Assembly: GCA_046074525.1 (NCBI GenBank)
Contig: JBJTOK010000036.1
Span: forward strand, 62,001 to 126,000
Length of the DNA stretch: 64,000 bases
Direction of reading: 5' to 3'
Source of the DNA: JAHEZL01 sp046074525
GTDB lineage: Bacteria > Bacteroidota > Bacteroidia > Flavobacteriales_C > GCA-002722245
Shown piece by piece: positions 32,193 to 41,814 of this stretch; position 1 is the stretch's first letter; the number at the start of each line of letters is the position of its first letter. The position numbers were made by a program, and so were the translations under genes. The notes below the pieces were generated by a model. That model worked only from the letters and a program-made list of their open reading frames with translations, ran no database searches and was not told the origin of the DNA.

Positions 32193-32822
32193 TTAAAAAT
32201 GGTATTCACCTTTTGTTTTTGGTGAAAAAATGGATTGATTACCGATAGAAATGTCTTTGAGGGAAATTAATACATTCTGTTTTGCGTTAAAGTTGTCAGT
32301 TGATTTTTTTGTAACTATGATTTCATCATTATCTCCCCAAGCCTGATCTTCAAGTGTTACCACAGCATTTCCCGTTAATAAATTGTAGTCTAGGGTTTCC
32401 CAGTGTTCTCCATTTTTTCCAAAAGAGTTTGATACTCCAATAAGGTAGAAATCACTGTTTTGAAAACGATATTTATGTGTGTGACTCCACATCCAGCTGC
32501 TTCCTCCTTCGTGGTAAATAAGTAAAATGCCTTTTTTTATTTCTATTCCCTGAAATGGATCTCCACGAACACCTCCCTCGCCACTAGCCATTATAGCGTT
32601 TCCGGATGAATACCAAAGTTTCCATTCATTATTGTCTTTTTTGAAAATGCGCAGTTCTCTAATAAATCCTCTTTCTTCAACACTATCAATATCTACTACT
32701 TCTACTTTTTCTTTAGCGGTATCCTTGTCAAGATTTCCATAAGCGGAAGCAATTGAGTGGGGAGTTTGCGCGGTTATGGACAGAGAATACAGAAGGAAAA
32801 TTGTGATTAATGAATGTTTCAT
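32193..32822 (-). CDS. Secreted protein of unknown function
   Basis: A 209-residue protein with a signal peptide 'SLITIFLLYSLSITAQ', cleaved after Ala18. The mature part begins 'TPHSIASAYGNLDKDTAKE', which reads like a beta-propeller-type or calcium-loop segment seen in many Bacteroidota exported proteins, followed by aromatic-rich strands. It starts 3 bp after asnS and precedes the lipoprotein gene. No enzymatic motif is visible. Confidence 0.72.
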   Translation of the reverse strand: MKHSLITIFLLYSLSITAQTPHSIASAYGNLDKDTAKEKVEVVDIDSVEERGFIRELRIFKKDNNEWKLWYSSGNAIMASGEGGVRGDPFQGIEIKKGILLIYHEGGSSWMWSHTHKYRFQNSDFYLIGVSNSFGKNGEHWETLDYNLLTGNAVVTLEDQAWGDNDEIIVTKKSTDNFNAKQNVLISLKDISIGNQSIFSPKTKGEYHF

Positions 32823-32825
32823 AAT

Positions 32826-34268
32826 TTAAAACTCCGCTGTTTTCGGGGCTCTTGGAAAAGGAATCACGTCTCTGATATTGCCCATGCCGGTGATGAAGAG
32901 CATGAGTCTTTCAAAACCCAGTCCAAAGCCAGCATGAGGTGCTGAGCCAAAGCGGCGTGTATCGAGGTACCACCAAATGTCTTTTTCGGGGATGTTGAAG
33001 CGTTTTATGGCGGCGAGCAATTTGTCGTAATTGTCTTCGCGCTGTGATCCGCCGATGATTTCACCGATGCCAGGCACAAGAACATCCATGGCTGCAACGG
33101 TTTTCCCATCGTCGTTTTGTTTCATGTAGAAAGCCTTGATTTCTGCAGGGTAGCCGGTGACAATCACAGGTTTTTTGAAATGTTTTTCTACTAAATATTT
33201 TTCGTGTTCACTTTGCATATCGAAGCCCCATTCGCCCACAGGAAACTGAAATTTTCCGGCTTTGTTGGGCTTGGAATCCCTAAGGATTTGCACAGCTTCG
33301 GTATACGTGATGCGTTCAAAAGAATTGTGCAATACAAATTCGAGTTTCTGGATCAAATCCATTTCACTGCGTTGCTCTTTCGGTTTGTCTTTCTCTTCCT
33401 CGAGAAGGCGCTGCTTTAAAAACTCCAGGTCATCACGGTTATGGTCGAGGGCATATTGTATGAGGTATTTCATGAAATCCTCTGCTAGGTCCATGTTTTC
33501 GGTAATTTCATTGAAAGCCACTTCGGGTTCTATCATCCAGAATTCGGCGAGGTGGCGGGTAGTGTTTGAATTTTCGGCGCGAAAAGTGGGCCCGAAAGTA
33601 TAAATTTTTCCCAGTGCCATCGCAGCGAGTTCGCCATTGAGCTGGCCGGATACCGTGAGATTGGTTTCCTTGCCGAAGAAATCCTGTTTGTAATCCACCG
33701 AGCCATCTTCTTTTAAGGGTGGATTTTTAGGATCAAGTGTGGTAACGCGGAACATTTCACCAGCGCCTTCGCAATCGGAACCTGTAATAATAGGGGTATG
33801 CACATTGAAGAAACCACGATCATTAAAAAACTGGTGAATGGCGAAAGTCATGGCATGGCGCAATCGCAGTATTGCACTAAAAGTATTGGTGCGTGGACGC
33901 AAATGACCGATTTCCCTGAGGAATTCCAGCGAGTGCTTTTTAGGTTGCAGCGGATAGAGCTCAGGATCGGCAGTACCCAGCACTGCAAATGAGGAAACGT
34001 GTATTTCCACTGCTTGCCCGGAACCACTTGATTCCATAAGTTTTCCATTGATAGAAAGACAGGCGCCAACCGAAATCGGCTTGGTTTTCTCGGCAGAAAC
34101 CTCCTCCAGATTGAGGACAGCCTGTATGTTGTTGATGGTTGATCCGTCGTTCAGGATGATGAACCTGTTGCTTCGGAAAAATCTTACCCATCCTTTCACT
34201 ACTACTTCCTTTTCGAAATCCTTTGATAGCAATAGATCCTTGATGCTGCTGTGCTTTTGTGTGGTCAT
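32826..34268 (-). CDS. asnS: Asparaginyl-tRNA synthetase
   Basis: A 480-residue class IIb synthetase that charges tRNA-Asn. An OB-fold anticodon-binding domain (about residues 15-110) is followed by the catalytic domain with motif 2 'FGPTFRAENSNTTRHLAEF' and motif 3 'GFGLGFERLMLFITGMGNIRD'. The presence of the Asn residues after the motif 2 Arg and overall length fit AsnRS rather than AspRS. It is divergent from the TetR gene and heads a leftward operon with two exported proteins and a VOC protein. Confidence 0.96.
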   Translation of the reverse strand: MTTQKHSSIKDLLLSKDFEKEVVVKGWVRFFRSNRFIILNDGSTINNIQAVLNLEEVSAEKTKPISVGACLSINGKLMESSGSGQAVEIHVSSFAVLGTADPELYPLQPKKHSLEFLREIGHLRPRTNTFSAILRLRHAMTFAIHQFFNDRGFFNVHTPIITGSDCEGAGEMFRVTTLDPKNPPLKEDGSVDYKQDFFGKETNLTVSGQLNGELAAMALGKIYTFGPTFRAENSNTTRHLAEFWMIEPEVAFNEITENMDLAEDFMKYLIQYALDHNRDDLEFLKQRLLEEEKDKPKEQRSEMDLIQKLEFVLHNSFERITYTEAVQILRDSKPNKAGKFQFPVGEWGFDMQSEHEKYLVEKHFKKPVIVTGYPAEIKAFYMKQNDDGKTVAAMDVLVPGIGEIIGGSQREDNYDKLLAAIKRFNIPEKDIWWYLDTRRFGSAPHAGFGLGFERLMLFITGMGNIRDVIPFPRAPKTAEF

Positions 34269-34352
34269 GGCTTCAACTTTTATGAAGCTTAAAAGTAGGT
34301 AAAAGTTTAGATTTTTTTGCCTGGGGAATACTACAGCTTATCGGTTAGAAAT

Positions 34353-34386
34353 AACCGTTCGCCTATTTTCCGGAAACGAACGGGTT
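34353..34386. promoter_or_regulatory. Inverted repeat, possible TetR operator
   Basis: AACCGTTCG at 34353-34361 and CGAACGGGTT at 34377-34386 form a near-palindrome with a 15-bp spacer, in the asnS/tetR intergenic region and just upstream of the -33 box at 34393. This is the expected place for autoregulation by the adjacent TetR-family protein. Confidence 0.4.
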
Positions 34387-34392
34387 AAAAAA

Positions 34393-34423
34393 TTGTATCG
34401 CTTTTGTAATTCAACTACATTTG
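34393..34423 (+). promoter_or_regulatory. Promoter of the TetR/efflux operon
   Basis: TTG at 34393-34395, a 20-bp spacer and TACATTTG at 34416-34423 match the Bacteroidota consensus well. The start codon at 34447 is 23 bp downstream. Confidence 0.6.
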
Positions 34424-34446
34424 GAAACATTTCAAACTTTAACGCT

Positions 34447-35094
34447 ATGGATAATCAGGAATACGAGTTGTACCGCAGGACAGCTGAGGTGTACATCACA
34501 AAAGGGATCAAGAATATCACAATGGATGATATGGCCAAGGAACTCAAGGTTTCAAAAAAAACCCTCTATAAATATGTGAAAGACCGTCCGGAACTTGCGG
34601 CAAAATCCATGCAATGGCAACTGGAGCATGATAAAAAGGTGATCAACGGTATCCTGGCCAAGAATTTAAACGCGGTAGAAGAGTTATGTGAACTCAGCAA
34701 TTTCCACATGGCCAACGTGCAGAAATTACATCCATCAGTTCACCGTGATTTGCAGAAGTATTATAAAGAATCATGGACCCAATTTGTGGAGTACCTTACG
34801 GTTTTTCTTCACAATACTATTCTGGGCAATATAAATAAAGGGATAAAAGAAGGCTTGTATCGCAATGATTTCAACGCGGAAGTGATTACCAAGCTATATA
34901 TATCTAAAGCCGACATTGTTTTCAATGCAGATGTTTTTCCTGTTAATAAATTCAATTTTGGCGAGGTGTATATGGAAATGGTAAAATACCACCTTTCGGG
35001 CATTGCGAATGAGAAAGGGTTGAGGGAGATGCACAGATTGGTTGATTTCAAATGCGGACTTGCAACACCATCTAAAGAATTACAAACCTTATAA
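34447..35094 (+). CDS. TetR-family transcriptional regulator
   Basis: A 215-residue regulator with an N-terminal helix-turn-helix, 'ITMDDMAKELKVSKKTLYKYV' (about residues 25-45), and a helical ligand domain. I chose ATG 34447 because a good promoter lies immediately upstream and the conserved part begins there; a longer frame would run through the promoter. It is followed by the three genes of a TolC/MFP/RND efflux system, which it most likely represses. Confidence 0.9.
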   Translation: MDNQEYELYRRTAEVYITKGIKNITMDDMAKELKVSKKTLYKYVKDRPELAAKSMQWQLEHDKKVINGILAKNLNAVEELCELSNFHMANVQKLHPSVHRDLQKYYKESWTQFVEYLTVFLHNTILGNINKGIKEGLYRNDFNAEVITKLYISKADIVFNADVFPVNKFNFGEVYMEMVKYHLSGIANEKGLREMHRLVDFKCGLATPSKELQTL

Positions 35095-35132
35095 CCCTAC
35101 TCCAATTAAAACCCTCTAACTTAAATCCTCCA

Positions 35133-36491
35133 ATGAAAAAAATCCTTTTTGTGCTTGCTCTCGGTGTATGCTCCTCCCCCACATTTTCCCAAGAGTTTAC
35201 ATTGAAAGAAGCCATTGATTATGCATTGTCGAATAATGCGAATCATCAAAATGTACTTCTCGATCAGCAGTTGGCCGAGATGAAGAAAAATGAAATACGG
35301 GGAATCGGACTTCCTCAATTGTCGGCCAGTGTGGATATGAAGTATTATCCACAGGTTCCAACATCAGTATTCGATTTGGGTAATTTCCCAATGGGGCCTT
35401 CTGTCATTCCGAAAGGAACTTATAGTGCAGGAAGTTTCGCAATTCCTTATAACAACACAGCTGGAATCCAGATTTCACAGATCCTCTTCAGTAGTGATTA
35501 TATTGTTGCTTTGCAGGCGTCGAAATCATTTATTGATCTTACTCAAAAAGCGGCCGACCGATCCAAAATTGAAACTTCAGTGGCTGTAATAAAGGCCTAT
35601 TATACTGTTTTGATCAGCAAGGAGAGAGCAAAACTTTTAGATAATCAACTGGAAAGAGTAAAAAAATTATCCGATGATGCCAAAGTATTATTTGATAATG
35701 GATTGGTTGAAAGTATCGATCTGGATCGCATCACCCTGGCGTACAATAACCTCCTCTCCGAAAAAGAGAAACTAAAGCGCTTCGTGGAATTAACCGAGAC
35801 TATGTTGAAATTCCAGATGGGCTATAACCTTAGCTCTCCGATTGTTTTGAAGGATTCCATAGATGTTAATCAGCCGATTGCTTCAGAATTGAGTGCGCCT
35901 GAAAAATTTGATTACTCTTCACGTGTGGAGTATTCTTTAGTACAGAGTCAGCTTCAATTAAATCAGCTCGACCTGAAGCGAAATAAAATGAAGTGGATGC
36001 CGAGTTTGGTCGCTTATGGCAATCTTGGCGCTACTAACTCGAGCGGAGCATTTCATCCATATTATTTCGGACATCAGACTGATGTTACCAAACAATGGTA
36101 TTCAATGAGTTTGGTAGGTGTTACATTGAGCATCCCAATTTTCGATGGTACGCAAACCTATTATAAAACCAAGCAGGCTCAGCTTGAAGTGCAAAAATCC
36201 GAGAACAGTATTAAAGGTCTGGAAAGCGCGATCGACCTTGAAATACGCAACGCATCCACTATGTACAATAATGCCCTCGCCTCCCTCAACACTCAAAAAG
36301 CGAATATTGCTCTGGCACAAAAAGTTTACGATGCTTCCAAGTTTAAGTACGATCAGGGAATGTCTTCTCTTTTAGAAGTAACAACTGCGGAAAATGACCT
36401 GAAGGATGCACAAATCAATTATTATAATGCGCTTTTTGATTTTTTGATTGCTAAAGTTGATCTCGAAAAAGCTACTGGAATAATTAAATAA
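35133..36491 (+). CDS. TolC-family outer-membrane efflux protein
   Basis: A 452-residue protein with a signal peptide 'ILFVLALGVCSSPTFS' and the two repeated helical-hairpin segments of the TolC family, with long Leu/Lys/Glu-rich helices such as 'RLARDDAK'-like stretches around residues 150-230 and 'SLNTQKANIALAQKVYDASKFKYDQG' region near the end. It forms the outer-membrane channel of the pump encoded by the next two genes. It begins 38 bp after the regulator and ends 32 bp before the adaptor. Confidence 0.9.
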   Translation: MKKILFVLALGVCSSPTFSQEFTLKEAIDYALSNNANHQNVLLDQQLAEMKKNEIRGIGLPQLSASVDMKYYPQVPTSVFDLGNFPMGPSVIPKGTYSAGSFAIPYNNTAGIQISQILFSSDYIVALQASKSFIDLTQKAADRSKIETSVAVIKAYYTVLISKERAKLLDNQLERVKKLSDDAKVLFDNGLVESIDLDRITLAYNNLLSEKEKLKRFVELTETMLKFQMGYNLSSPIVLKDSIDVNQPIASELSAPEKFDYSSRVEYSLVQSQLQLNQLDLKRNKMKWMPSLVAYGNLGATNSSGAFHPYYFGHQTDVTKQWYSMSLVGVTLSIPIFDGTQTYYKTKQAQLEVQKSENSIKGLESAIDLEIRNASTMYNNALASLNTQKANIALAQKVYDASKFKYDQGMSSLLEVTTAENDLKDAQINYYNALFDFLIAKVDLEKATGIIK

Positions 36492-36523
36492 GAACCCTCC
36501 TAATGAAAATTAAATATATACCA

Positions 36524-37567
36524 ATGAAAAAAATTGCTACCCTCCTTGTTACCTCCGTTACATTAGCTGCCTGCGGCGGCGAAGCAGAGCAAACAGAACA
36601 GCAGACCCCACCTGCTGAAATGAAAGGAAAAATGGTTGTTGTTTCAACTGTTAAAACCGCTGAATTCCGACACTATGTTGAAGTTCAGGGAATGGTGGAT
36701 GCTGAGGAAAACGTAGGCGTGACTCCGCAAAAACCAGGTGTCGTTACCAAAATATATGTAGAAGCAGGCCAGTCGGTAAGCAAAGGTCAGCTCCTCGCAG
36801 AGCTTAACAATGCTGGTGTTTCGCAACAAATTGATGCAATGAGAACACAGTTGGCGCTGGCTAAAGTAGCTTATGAAAAACAAAAAAATCTGTGGGATAA
36901 AAAGATTGGTTCCGAGATGCAATTCCTGCAGGCTAAGGCCCAGAAGGAAGCTCTTGAACAACAAATTGCTGGTTTGTCGGAACAAGGTGATATGTCGAGA
37001 ATTGAATCTCCAATCAATGGAGTAGTGGACGCTGTTCATGCAAAAGTGGGACAAGCTGCAGCGCCGGGTTATCCTGCCTTTCAGGTGGTGAATCTTTCGT
37101 CATTGAAAGTAAAAGGCCAGGTTCCTGAGAAATATGCGCCTAATGTAAAATCCGGAAGTGACGTGGTGTTGAATTTCCTAGATATCAAGAAGGAAGTATC
37201 TTCCAAAGCTTCTTATGCAGCAAAGGTGATTGATCCGCTGACGAGAACTTTCACCGTTGAGGTGAAACTCGACGCTGGAAGCAGTGCCGATTTCCATCCA
37301 AACATGATTGTTGTTTTGAAAATAGTGGATTACAAAAATGAAAAAGCTATAGTAGTGCCTACTGATGTGGTACAGCGTGGAGAAAGCTCTTCCTACATCT
37401 ACACTGTACTGAAGGAGGGTGGAAAAAACATTGTAAAGAAAAGAGTTGTGCAAGTGGGAAGCAATTACAATGGAAACACCGAGATTCTCAGCGGTTTGGC
37501 GGAAGGGGAAATGGTGATCACCCGTGGTTATCAGAATGTGAATGAGGGCGACGAGGTACAATTGTAG
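36524..37567 (+). CDS. RND efflux periplasmic adaptor (membrane fusion protein)
   Basis: A 347-residue lipoprotein: signal 'IATLLVTSVTLAAC' with lipobox Cys, then the barrel-sandwich lipoyl-like halves ('GVVTKIYVEAGQSVSKGQLLAEL' and 'SPINGVVDAVHAKVGQA') flanking a helical hairpin, then beta-barrel and membrane-proximal domains. ATG 36524 puts the signal peptide directly at the start; an in-frame ATG at 36503 is also possible. It links the RND pump to the TolC-like channel. Confidence 0.9.
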   Translation: MKKIATLLVTSVTLAACGGEAEQTEQQTPPAEMKGKMVVVSTVKTAEFRHYVEVQGMVDAEENVGVTPQKPGVVTKIYVEAGQSVSKGQLLAELNNAGVSQQIDAMRTQLALAKVAYEKQKNLWDKKIGSEMQFLQAKAQKEALEQQIAGLSEQGDMSRIESPINGVVDAVHAKVGQAAAPGYPAFQVVNLSSLKVKGQVPEKYAPNVKSGSDVVLNFLDIKKEVSSKASYAAKVIDPLTRTFTVEVKLDAGSSADFHPNMIVVLKIVDYKNEKAIVVPTDVVQRGESSSYIYTVLKEGGKNIVKKRVVQVGSNYNGNTEILSGLAEGEMVITRGYQNVNEGDEVQL

Positions 37568-37588
37568 AACACTCTATTGAAATTTATT

Positions 37589-40500
37589 ATGGAAAAGAAC
37601 TTAAAAGAATTCCGGCCTACCAGCTGGTCTATAGATAACAAAACGGCCATTTACCTGCTTACTGTTTTCATTACCCTGGCAGGTATCATGTCGTACAATG
37701 CCTTGCCGAAAGAGAAATTTCCGGATATCGTTTTACCTACCATCATGGTGAGCACTGTGTATCCCGGAGCTTCTCCAAAGAACGTGGAGAACCTTGTTAC
37801 TAAACCTATTGAAAAGCAGTTGAAGGGTGCCACGGGAGTGAAAAAAGTAACCAGCCAGTCTTTGCAGGATGTATCGTTCATCACTGTGGAATTCAATCCC
37901 GATGTGGAAGTGGCGAAGGCGAAGCAACTGGTGAAAGATAAGGTGGATTTGGCGCAAAGTGACTTACCTCCTTTTCCAAATGAGATACTGGCGCTGCCGA
38001 AAGTACAGGAGCTGGAGTTTTCGGAAATGCCAATTCTGTTTGTGAATGTATCGGGAGATTTTAATCTCGATAAACTCAAGGAATATTCTGATGATCTCAA
38101 GGAAAGAATCGAAACATTAAAGGAGATCAAGAAGGTAGACCTAGTTGGTGCTAAAGACCGCCAGATCCAGATCAATGCCGACAAATATAAAATGGAAGCT
38201 GCGCAGGTGACCTTCCAGGATATAGAATATGCTGTAGGTTATGAAAACAGAACCGCTTCTGCAGGAAATGTTACAGTAAATGGTATGAGTCGTTCGGTGA
38301 CCTTGACCGGTGATTTTACTACTGTGGAAAAATTGAAAAATCTGGTGATCAGCTCTCAGCCCGGTAATCCGGTATACCTGCGTGACATCGCTGAAGTAGT
38401 GGATACACATAAAGAGCAGGAAAGCTTTGGCCGCCACAATGGCAAAAATGTAATCACGCTTAACATCGTTAAAAAAGGAGGGGAGAATTTGATTGAGGCT
38501 TCCGATAAAATCCGCGAGATTGTGGAGGAGATGAGAGCCGAGGAATTCCCGAAAAACCTGGTGGTGGACATCACTGGCGACCAGTCGAAAGAAACCAGAA
38601 TCACTTTGCACGATCTCATCAATACCATTATTATCGGGTTTATCCTGGTAACCATTATCCTTATGTTCTTCATGGGAGCCACCAACGCAATGTTTGTGGG
38701 CTTGTCGGTACCACTTTCTATGTTTATTGCTTTCCTGGTATTGCAAGGTTTGGGTTATTCCATGAACATGATTGTGTTGTTTGCTTTCTTGCTGGGATTG
38801 GGTATTGTGGTGGATGATGCGATTGTGGTAATTGAAAACACACACCGTATTTATGAAAATGGCAAAATGCCTATCCAGCAGGCGGCTAAATTTGCGGCAG
38901 GAGAAGTGTTCCTTCCGGTATTATCCGGAACAGCTACTACTCTGGCACCTTTCGTTCCATTGGCTTTCTGGAGCGGTATGATGGGTGAGTTCATGAAGTA
39001 TTTGCCTGTGACCTTAATCATTACCCTTACGGCTTCCTTACTGGTAGCATATATCATCAACCCTGTATTTGCAGTGAGTTTCATGAAACCGCATGTAGAG
39101 GAAGATGTGGCGAAGAAAAAGAGAAGGATCCGACTCGTGAGCGTTATCATGCTTTTCTTTGTAGCTATTTTCTATCTGGTTGATTTTGGCAACGGTTCGG
39201 AAGAGCATGGCGCGCGTGGAGTAGCAAACTTTATTCTGTTGCTTTGGCTGATATATATCTTCTATCAGGCGGTACTGGAGAAAGCCATTAAAAAATTCCA
39301 GGAGAAATTATGGCCTTCTGTTCAGTTGAAATATGCTAAGTTCCTTGAATGGGCATTGGTGAGACCATGGCGCATCATTACAGGCACTTTTGGTTTGTTG
39401 ATCTTTTCCATCATTTTAATGGTGCTTCGCCAGCCTAAAGTGGAATTTTTTCCAACTGCCGATCCGAATTTTATCTACGTGTACCTCACTTTGCCTGTTG
39501 GTACCGATGTGAATTATACCGACTCCCTCACCAAGGTGATTGAACATCGCGTAATGGAAGTGGTGAAAAACGATACTGATATCGTGGAATCGGTAATGGC
39601 CAACGTAGCCAAAGGGGCGTCCGAAGATCCTTTTGATATATCAATTGCATCTCATAAAGGAAAAGTGGGGATTGCTTTTGTTGAATTCGGAAGACGAAAT
39701 GGCCGTTCTACAGCTGTGTTTATGGATAAGATCCGTGATGCAGTGAAAGGTATTCCTGGAGCTGAAATTACGGTGGCGCAAGAACAAAACGGTCCGCCGG
39801 TAGGTAAGCCGATCAGCATTGAAATTTCAGGAGATAAATTTGAAGACATCATGAATGCTTCTACTCAATTGAAGCGCTTTCTGGATGCTAAAAATATTCC
39901 GGGAGTGGAGGAATTGAAAACCGACTTGGTGAGCAGTAAACCTGAAATTTCTTTTGTTCTCGACAGAGAGAGAGCGAACCGTGAAGGGATTAAATCCGGA
40001 CAAATTGGTCTGGAACTGAGAACGGCGATTTCCGGAAAAGAGATCTCCCGCTTTAAGGATGCCAACGAAGATTATCCTATTGTCCTCCAGTTCAAGGAAG
40101 ATCAGAGAAAGAGTATCGACGTGATCAGCGACATGAAGATGACTTACCGCGATATGGCGAAAATGGGAATGATCCGACAGGTGCCAATCTCTGCTTTTGC
40201 TGATATAGAGTATACCACTACCTACGGCGGTATCAAGAGAAAAAACATGAAACGTGTGGTAACACTGGGATCCAATGTGCTCAACGACTACAACCCTAAT
40301 GAAGTGGTAGCTGCGATCCAGGAAGCTGCAAAAGATTTCAAATCGCCTGAAGGAGTGCATATTTCTTACACCGGACAACAGGAAGAACAGGCTGAACAGA
40401 TGGGCTTCCTTTCAACAGCACTCTTGATTTCAATTGCCATCATCCTGATTATTCTGATTATTCAGTTCAATTCTATCAGCAAAACGGTGATTATTATTTC

Positions 40501-40990
40501 TGAGATTTTCCTGAGTATCATCGGGGTGTTGCTCGGATTGGCGATTACGGGAATGAATTTCTCTATCATCATGACCATGATTGGTATTGTGGCTCTGGCT
40601 GGTATTGTAGTGCGTAACGGGATTTTATTGGTGGAGTTCATCGATATTCTGGTGGAGGAAGGAAAACCGGTACACGAAGCAGTAATTGAGGCGGGTCGTA
40701 TCCGTATGACGCCGGTGATTCTCACTGCTACTGCTACTATCCTTGGTATGATTCCGCTGGCGATTGGTTTCAATATTGATTTCGTGACTTTGTTCACGCA
40801 CTTCAATCCACACTTGTATTTTGGTGGTGACAGCGTGGCTTTCTGGGGACCATTATCCTGGACCATCATCTTCGGTCTGGCCTTCGCCACTTTCCTCACT
40901 TTGATCCTTGTACCGGTAATGTATTACCTGGCTTACAACATGAAACAAAAAGTGAAAGGCTTCAGACAAAGACTGGCAGCAAAAGCTTAA
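37589..40990 (+). CDS. RND-family efflux transporter (AcrB-like)
   Basis: A 1133-residue inner-membrane proton-driven exporter. It has the first helix after 'SWSIDNKTAIYLLTVFITL', the porter-domain signature 'FPDIVLPTIMVSTVYPGASP', the paired Asp residues in 'LGLGIVVDDAIVVIENTHR', and the second helix bundle near 'ALAGIVVRNGILLVEF'. ATG 37589 is preferred over a TTG twelve bases earlier. It ends the operon and is followed by a strong terminator. The substrate is not predictable. Confidence 0.95.
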   Translation: MEKNLKEFRPTSWSIDNKTAIYLLTVFITLAGIMSYNALPKEKFPDIVLPTIMVSTVYPGASPKNVENLVTKPIEKQLKGATGVKKVTSQSLQDVSFITVEFNPDVEVAKAKQLVKDKVDLAQSDLPPFPNEILALPKVQELEFSEMPILFVNVSGDFNLDKLKEYSDDLKERIETLKEIKKVDLVGAKDRQIQINADKYKMEAAQVTFQDIEYAVGYENRTASAGNVTVNGMSRSVTLTGDFTTVEKLKNLVISSQPGNPVYLRDIAEVVDTHKEQESFGRHNGKNVITLNIVKKGGENLIEASDKIREIVEEMRAEEFPKNLVVDITGDQSKETRITLHDLINTIIIGFILVTIILMFFMGATNAMFVGLSVPLSMFIAFLVLQGLGYSMNMIVLFAFLLGLGIVVDDAIVVIENTHRIYENGKMPIQQAAKFAAGEVFLPVLSGTATTLAPFVPLAFWSGMMGEFMKYLPVTLIITLTASLLVAYIINPVFAVSFMKPHVEEDVAKKKRRIRLVSVIMLFFVAIFYLVDFGNGSEEHGARGVANFILLLWLIYIFYQAVLEKAIKKFQEKLWPSVQLKYAKFLEWALVRPWRIITGTFGLLIFSIILMVLRQPKVEFFPTADPNFIYVYLTLPVGTDVNYTDSLTKVIEHRVMEVVKNDTDIVESVMANVAKGASEDPFDISIASHKGKVGIAFVEFGRRNGRSTAVFMDKIRDAVKGIPGAEITVAQEQNGPPVGKPISIEISGDKFEDIMNASTQLKRFLDAKNIPGVEELKTDLVSSKPEISFVLDRERANREGIKSGQIGLELRTAISGKEISRFKDANEDYPIVLQFKEDQRKSIDVISDMKMTYRDMAKMGMIRQVPISAFADIEYTTTYGGIKRKNMKRVVTLGSNVLNDYNPNEVVAAIQEAAKDFKSPEGVHISYTGQQEEQAEQMGFLSTALLISIAIILIILIIQFNSISKTVIIISEIFLSIIGVLLGLAITGMNFSIIMTMIGIVALAGIVVRNGILLVEFIDILVEEGKPVHEAVIEAGRIRMTPVILTATATILGMIPLAIGFNIDFVTLFTHFNPHLYFGGDSVAFWGPLSWTIIFGLAFATFLTLILVPVMYYLAYNMKQKVKGFRQRLAAKA

Positions 40991-41006
40991 TTTAACCTAG
41001 GGGAAA

Positions 41007-41042
41007 AAGAAAGCCGGTTCGACATTTCGAACCGGCTTTCTT
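41007..41042 (+). terminator. Strong intrinsic terminator after the efflux operon
   Basis: A 16-bp perfect stem, AAGAAAGCCGGTTCGA at 41007-41022 pairing with 41027-41042, loop CATT, 17 bp past the RND stop. The A and T flanks make it usable in both directions. Confidence 0.88.
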
Positions 41043-41070
41043 GTTTAAGGATTGTTGATGCGGATTAACA

Positions 41071-41098
41071 GTATGCTCCGCTAAACTTTGCGAGGCGG
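41071..41098 (-). repeat. Degenerate relative of the CTCCG palindromic repeat
   Basis: The reverse complement carries CAAAGTTTAGCGGAGC, which resembles the central part of the repeats at 28296 and 46105 (AGGTTTAGCGAAGC). The match is partial, so it may be a worn copy. It lies between the efflux terminator and the end of the frameshifted gene. Confidence 0.3.
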
Positions 41099-41106
41099 GG
41101 GCTTTT

Positions 41107-41615
41107 TTATTTGATGCGGATCAACCGGATCATATCTCTGGAACCGTAATACAATGGGCCTCTATATATTAAAGTCCCGTGAATGGGACGGTACGACGAC
41201 TGGTCTAAAATTCTAATGATCTGGAAAGTATAGGTTTCCGGAACAGAAGTTGGCTTAAAAGAAATGGTGTTTTTTATCGTGTCCGAAGTCCATTTCCCAT
41301 CATCAACATCTGAAGAGAATACAAGAGTTAGGTAAATCCTTTCTCCCTTTTCATTACAAGTTGCCACAGTATCTATGGATAGCCACTTAAAGGATGAATC
41401 TTTACAGTTCAGAATTAAATAACGGTATGCTTTCGGATTCTTTTCCGCAGGTCTTACAAAATCAATAGTATCCTGTAGATCAAAAAGACATTTTCCAGAA
41501 TCGCTATCCGAATAGCGCAACGTTAATGTAAGCCAGCTGGAACCAAAATAGGTATCGCAATAATCCTGTGCTGATAGGGATAGGGATGTAAAAAAAGAAT
41601 TTTTAAAATTTTCAT
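41107..41615 (-). pseudogene. Secreted protein gene with a homopolymer frameshift
   Basis: Translation from ATG 41615 gives MKILKILF and then shifts out of frame at seven T on the coding strand (41590-41596). Eight T would give MKILKILFFTSLSLSAQDYC, a standard signal peptide that joins smoothly to the 160-residue frame ending at 41107. That frame encodes a Cys- and Thr-rich protein with no known motif. Either one base is missing in the assembly, or the gene is inactive, or the run is phase-variable. Confidence 0.65.
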
Positions 41616-41675
41616 GCAGGTATAAGCAAAATACTGATATTTCGTTACAACGCAATGACGATTTTTCTTTCGTAG

Positions 41676-41735
41676 AGATGCAAAATTTTGCGTCTTGTGA
41701 TATGGTTGGCGAGAGACGGAAAATCTTCCGTCTCT
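41676..41735. repeat. Two small hairpin repeats of the AGAGACG type
   Basis: AGATGCAAAATTTTGCGTCT at 41676-41695 (one T-G pair) and AGAGACGGAA...TTCCGTCTCT at 41712-41735 are two similar stem-loops in a gene-free stretch. They resemble short intergenic palindromes of the GTAGAGACG...CGTCTCTAC kind that are scattered in many genomes. Confidence 0.6.
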
Positions 41736-41769
41736 ACAAGATAGTATACCCTGTATCTCACGCCCTTCT

Positions 41770-41814
41770 TTGCTTCGGGTTTTCGGGTACGAAAACTCCT
41801 CGCAATAACGGACT
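41770..41814 (+). repeat. Dispersed 45-bp repeat, copy 1
   Basis: A stretch beginning TTGCTTCGGGTTTTCG and ending CGCAATAACGGACT matches 60759-60803 at about 40 of 45 positions in the same orientation. It contains the imperfect hairpin around TTTCGGGTACGAAAA. Together with the hairpins at 41676-41735 it fills the 278-bp gap between the frameshifted gene and dxs. Confidence 0.65.

Noticed and set aside
38141..38845. A 234-codon open frame antisense to the RND transporter
   Set aside because: It lies wholly inside a strongly supported gene, is rich in His/Ser/Tyr as expected for a shadow frame, and has no start signal or motif.
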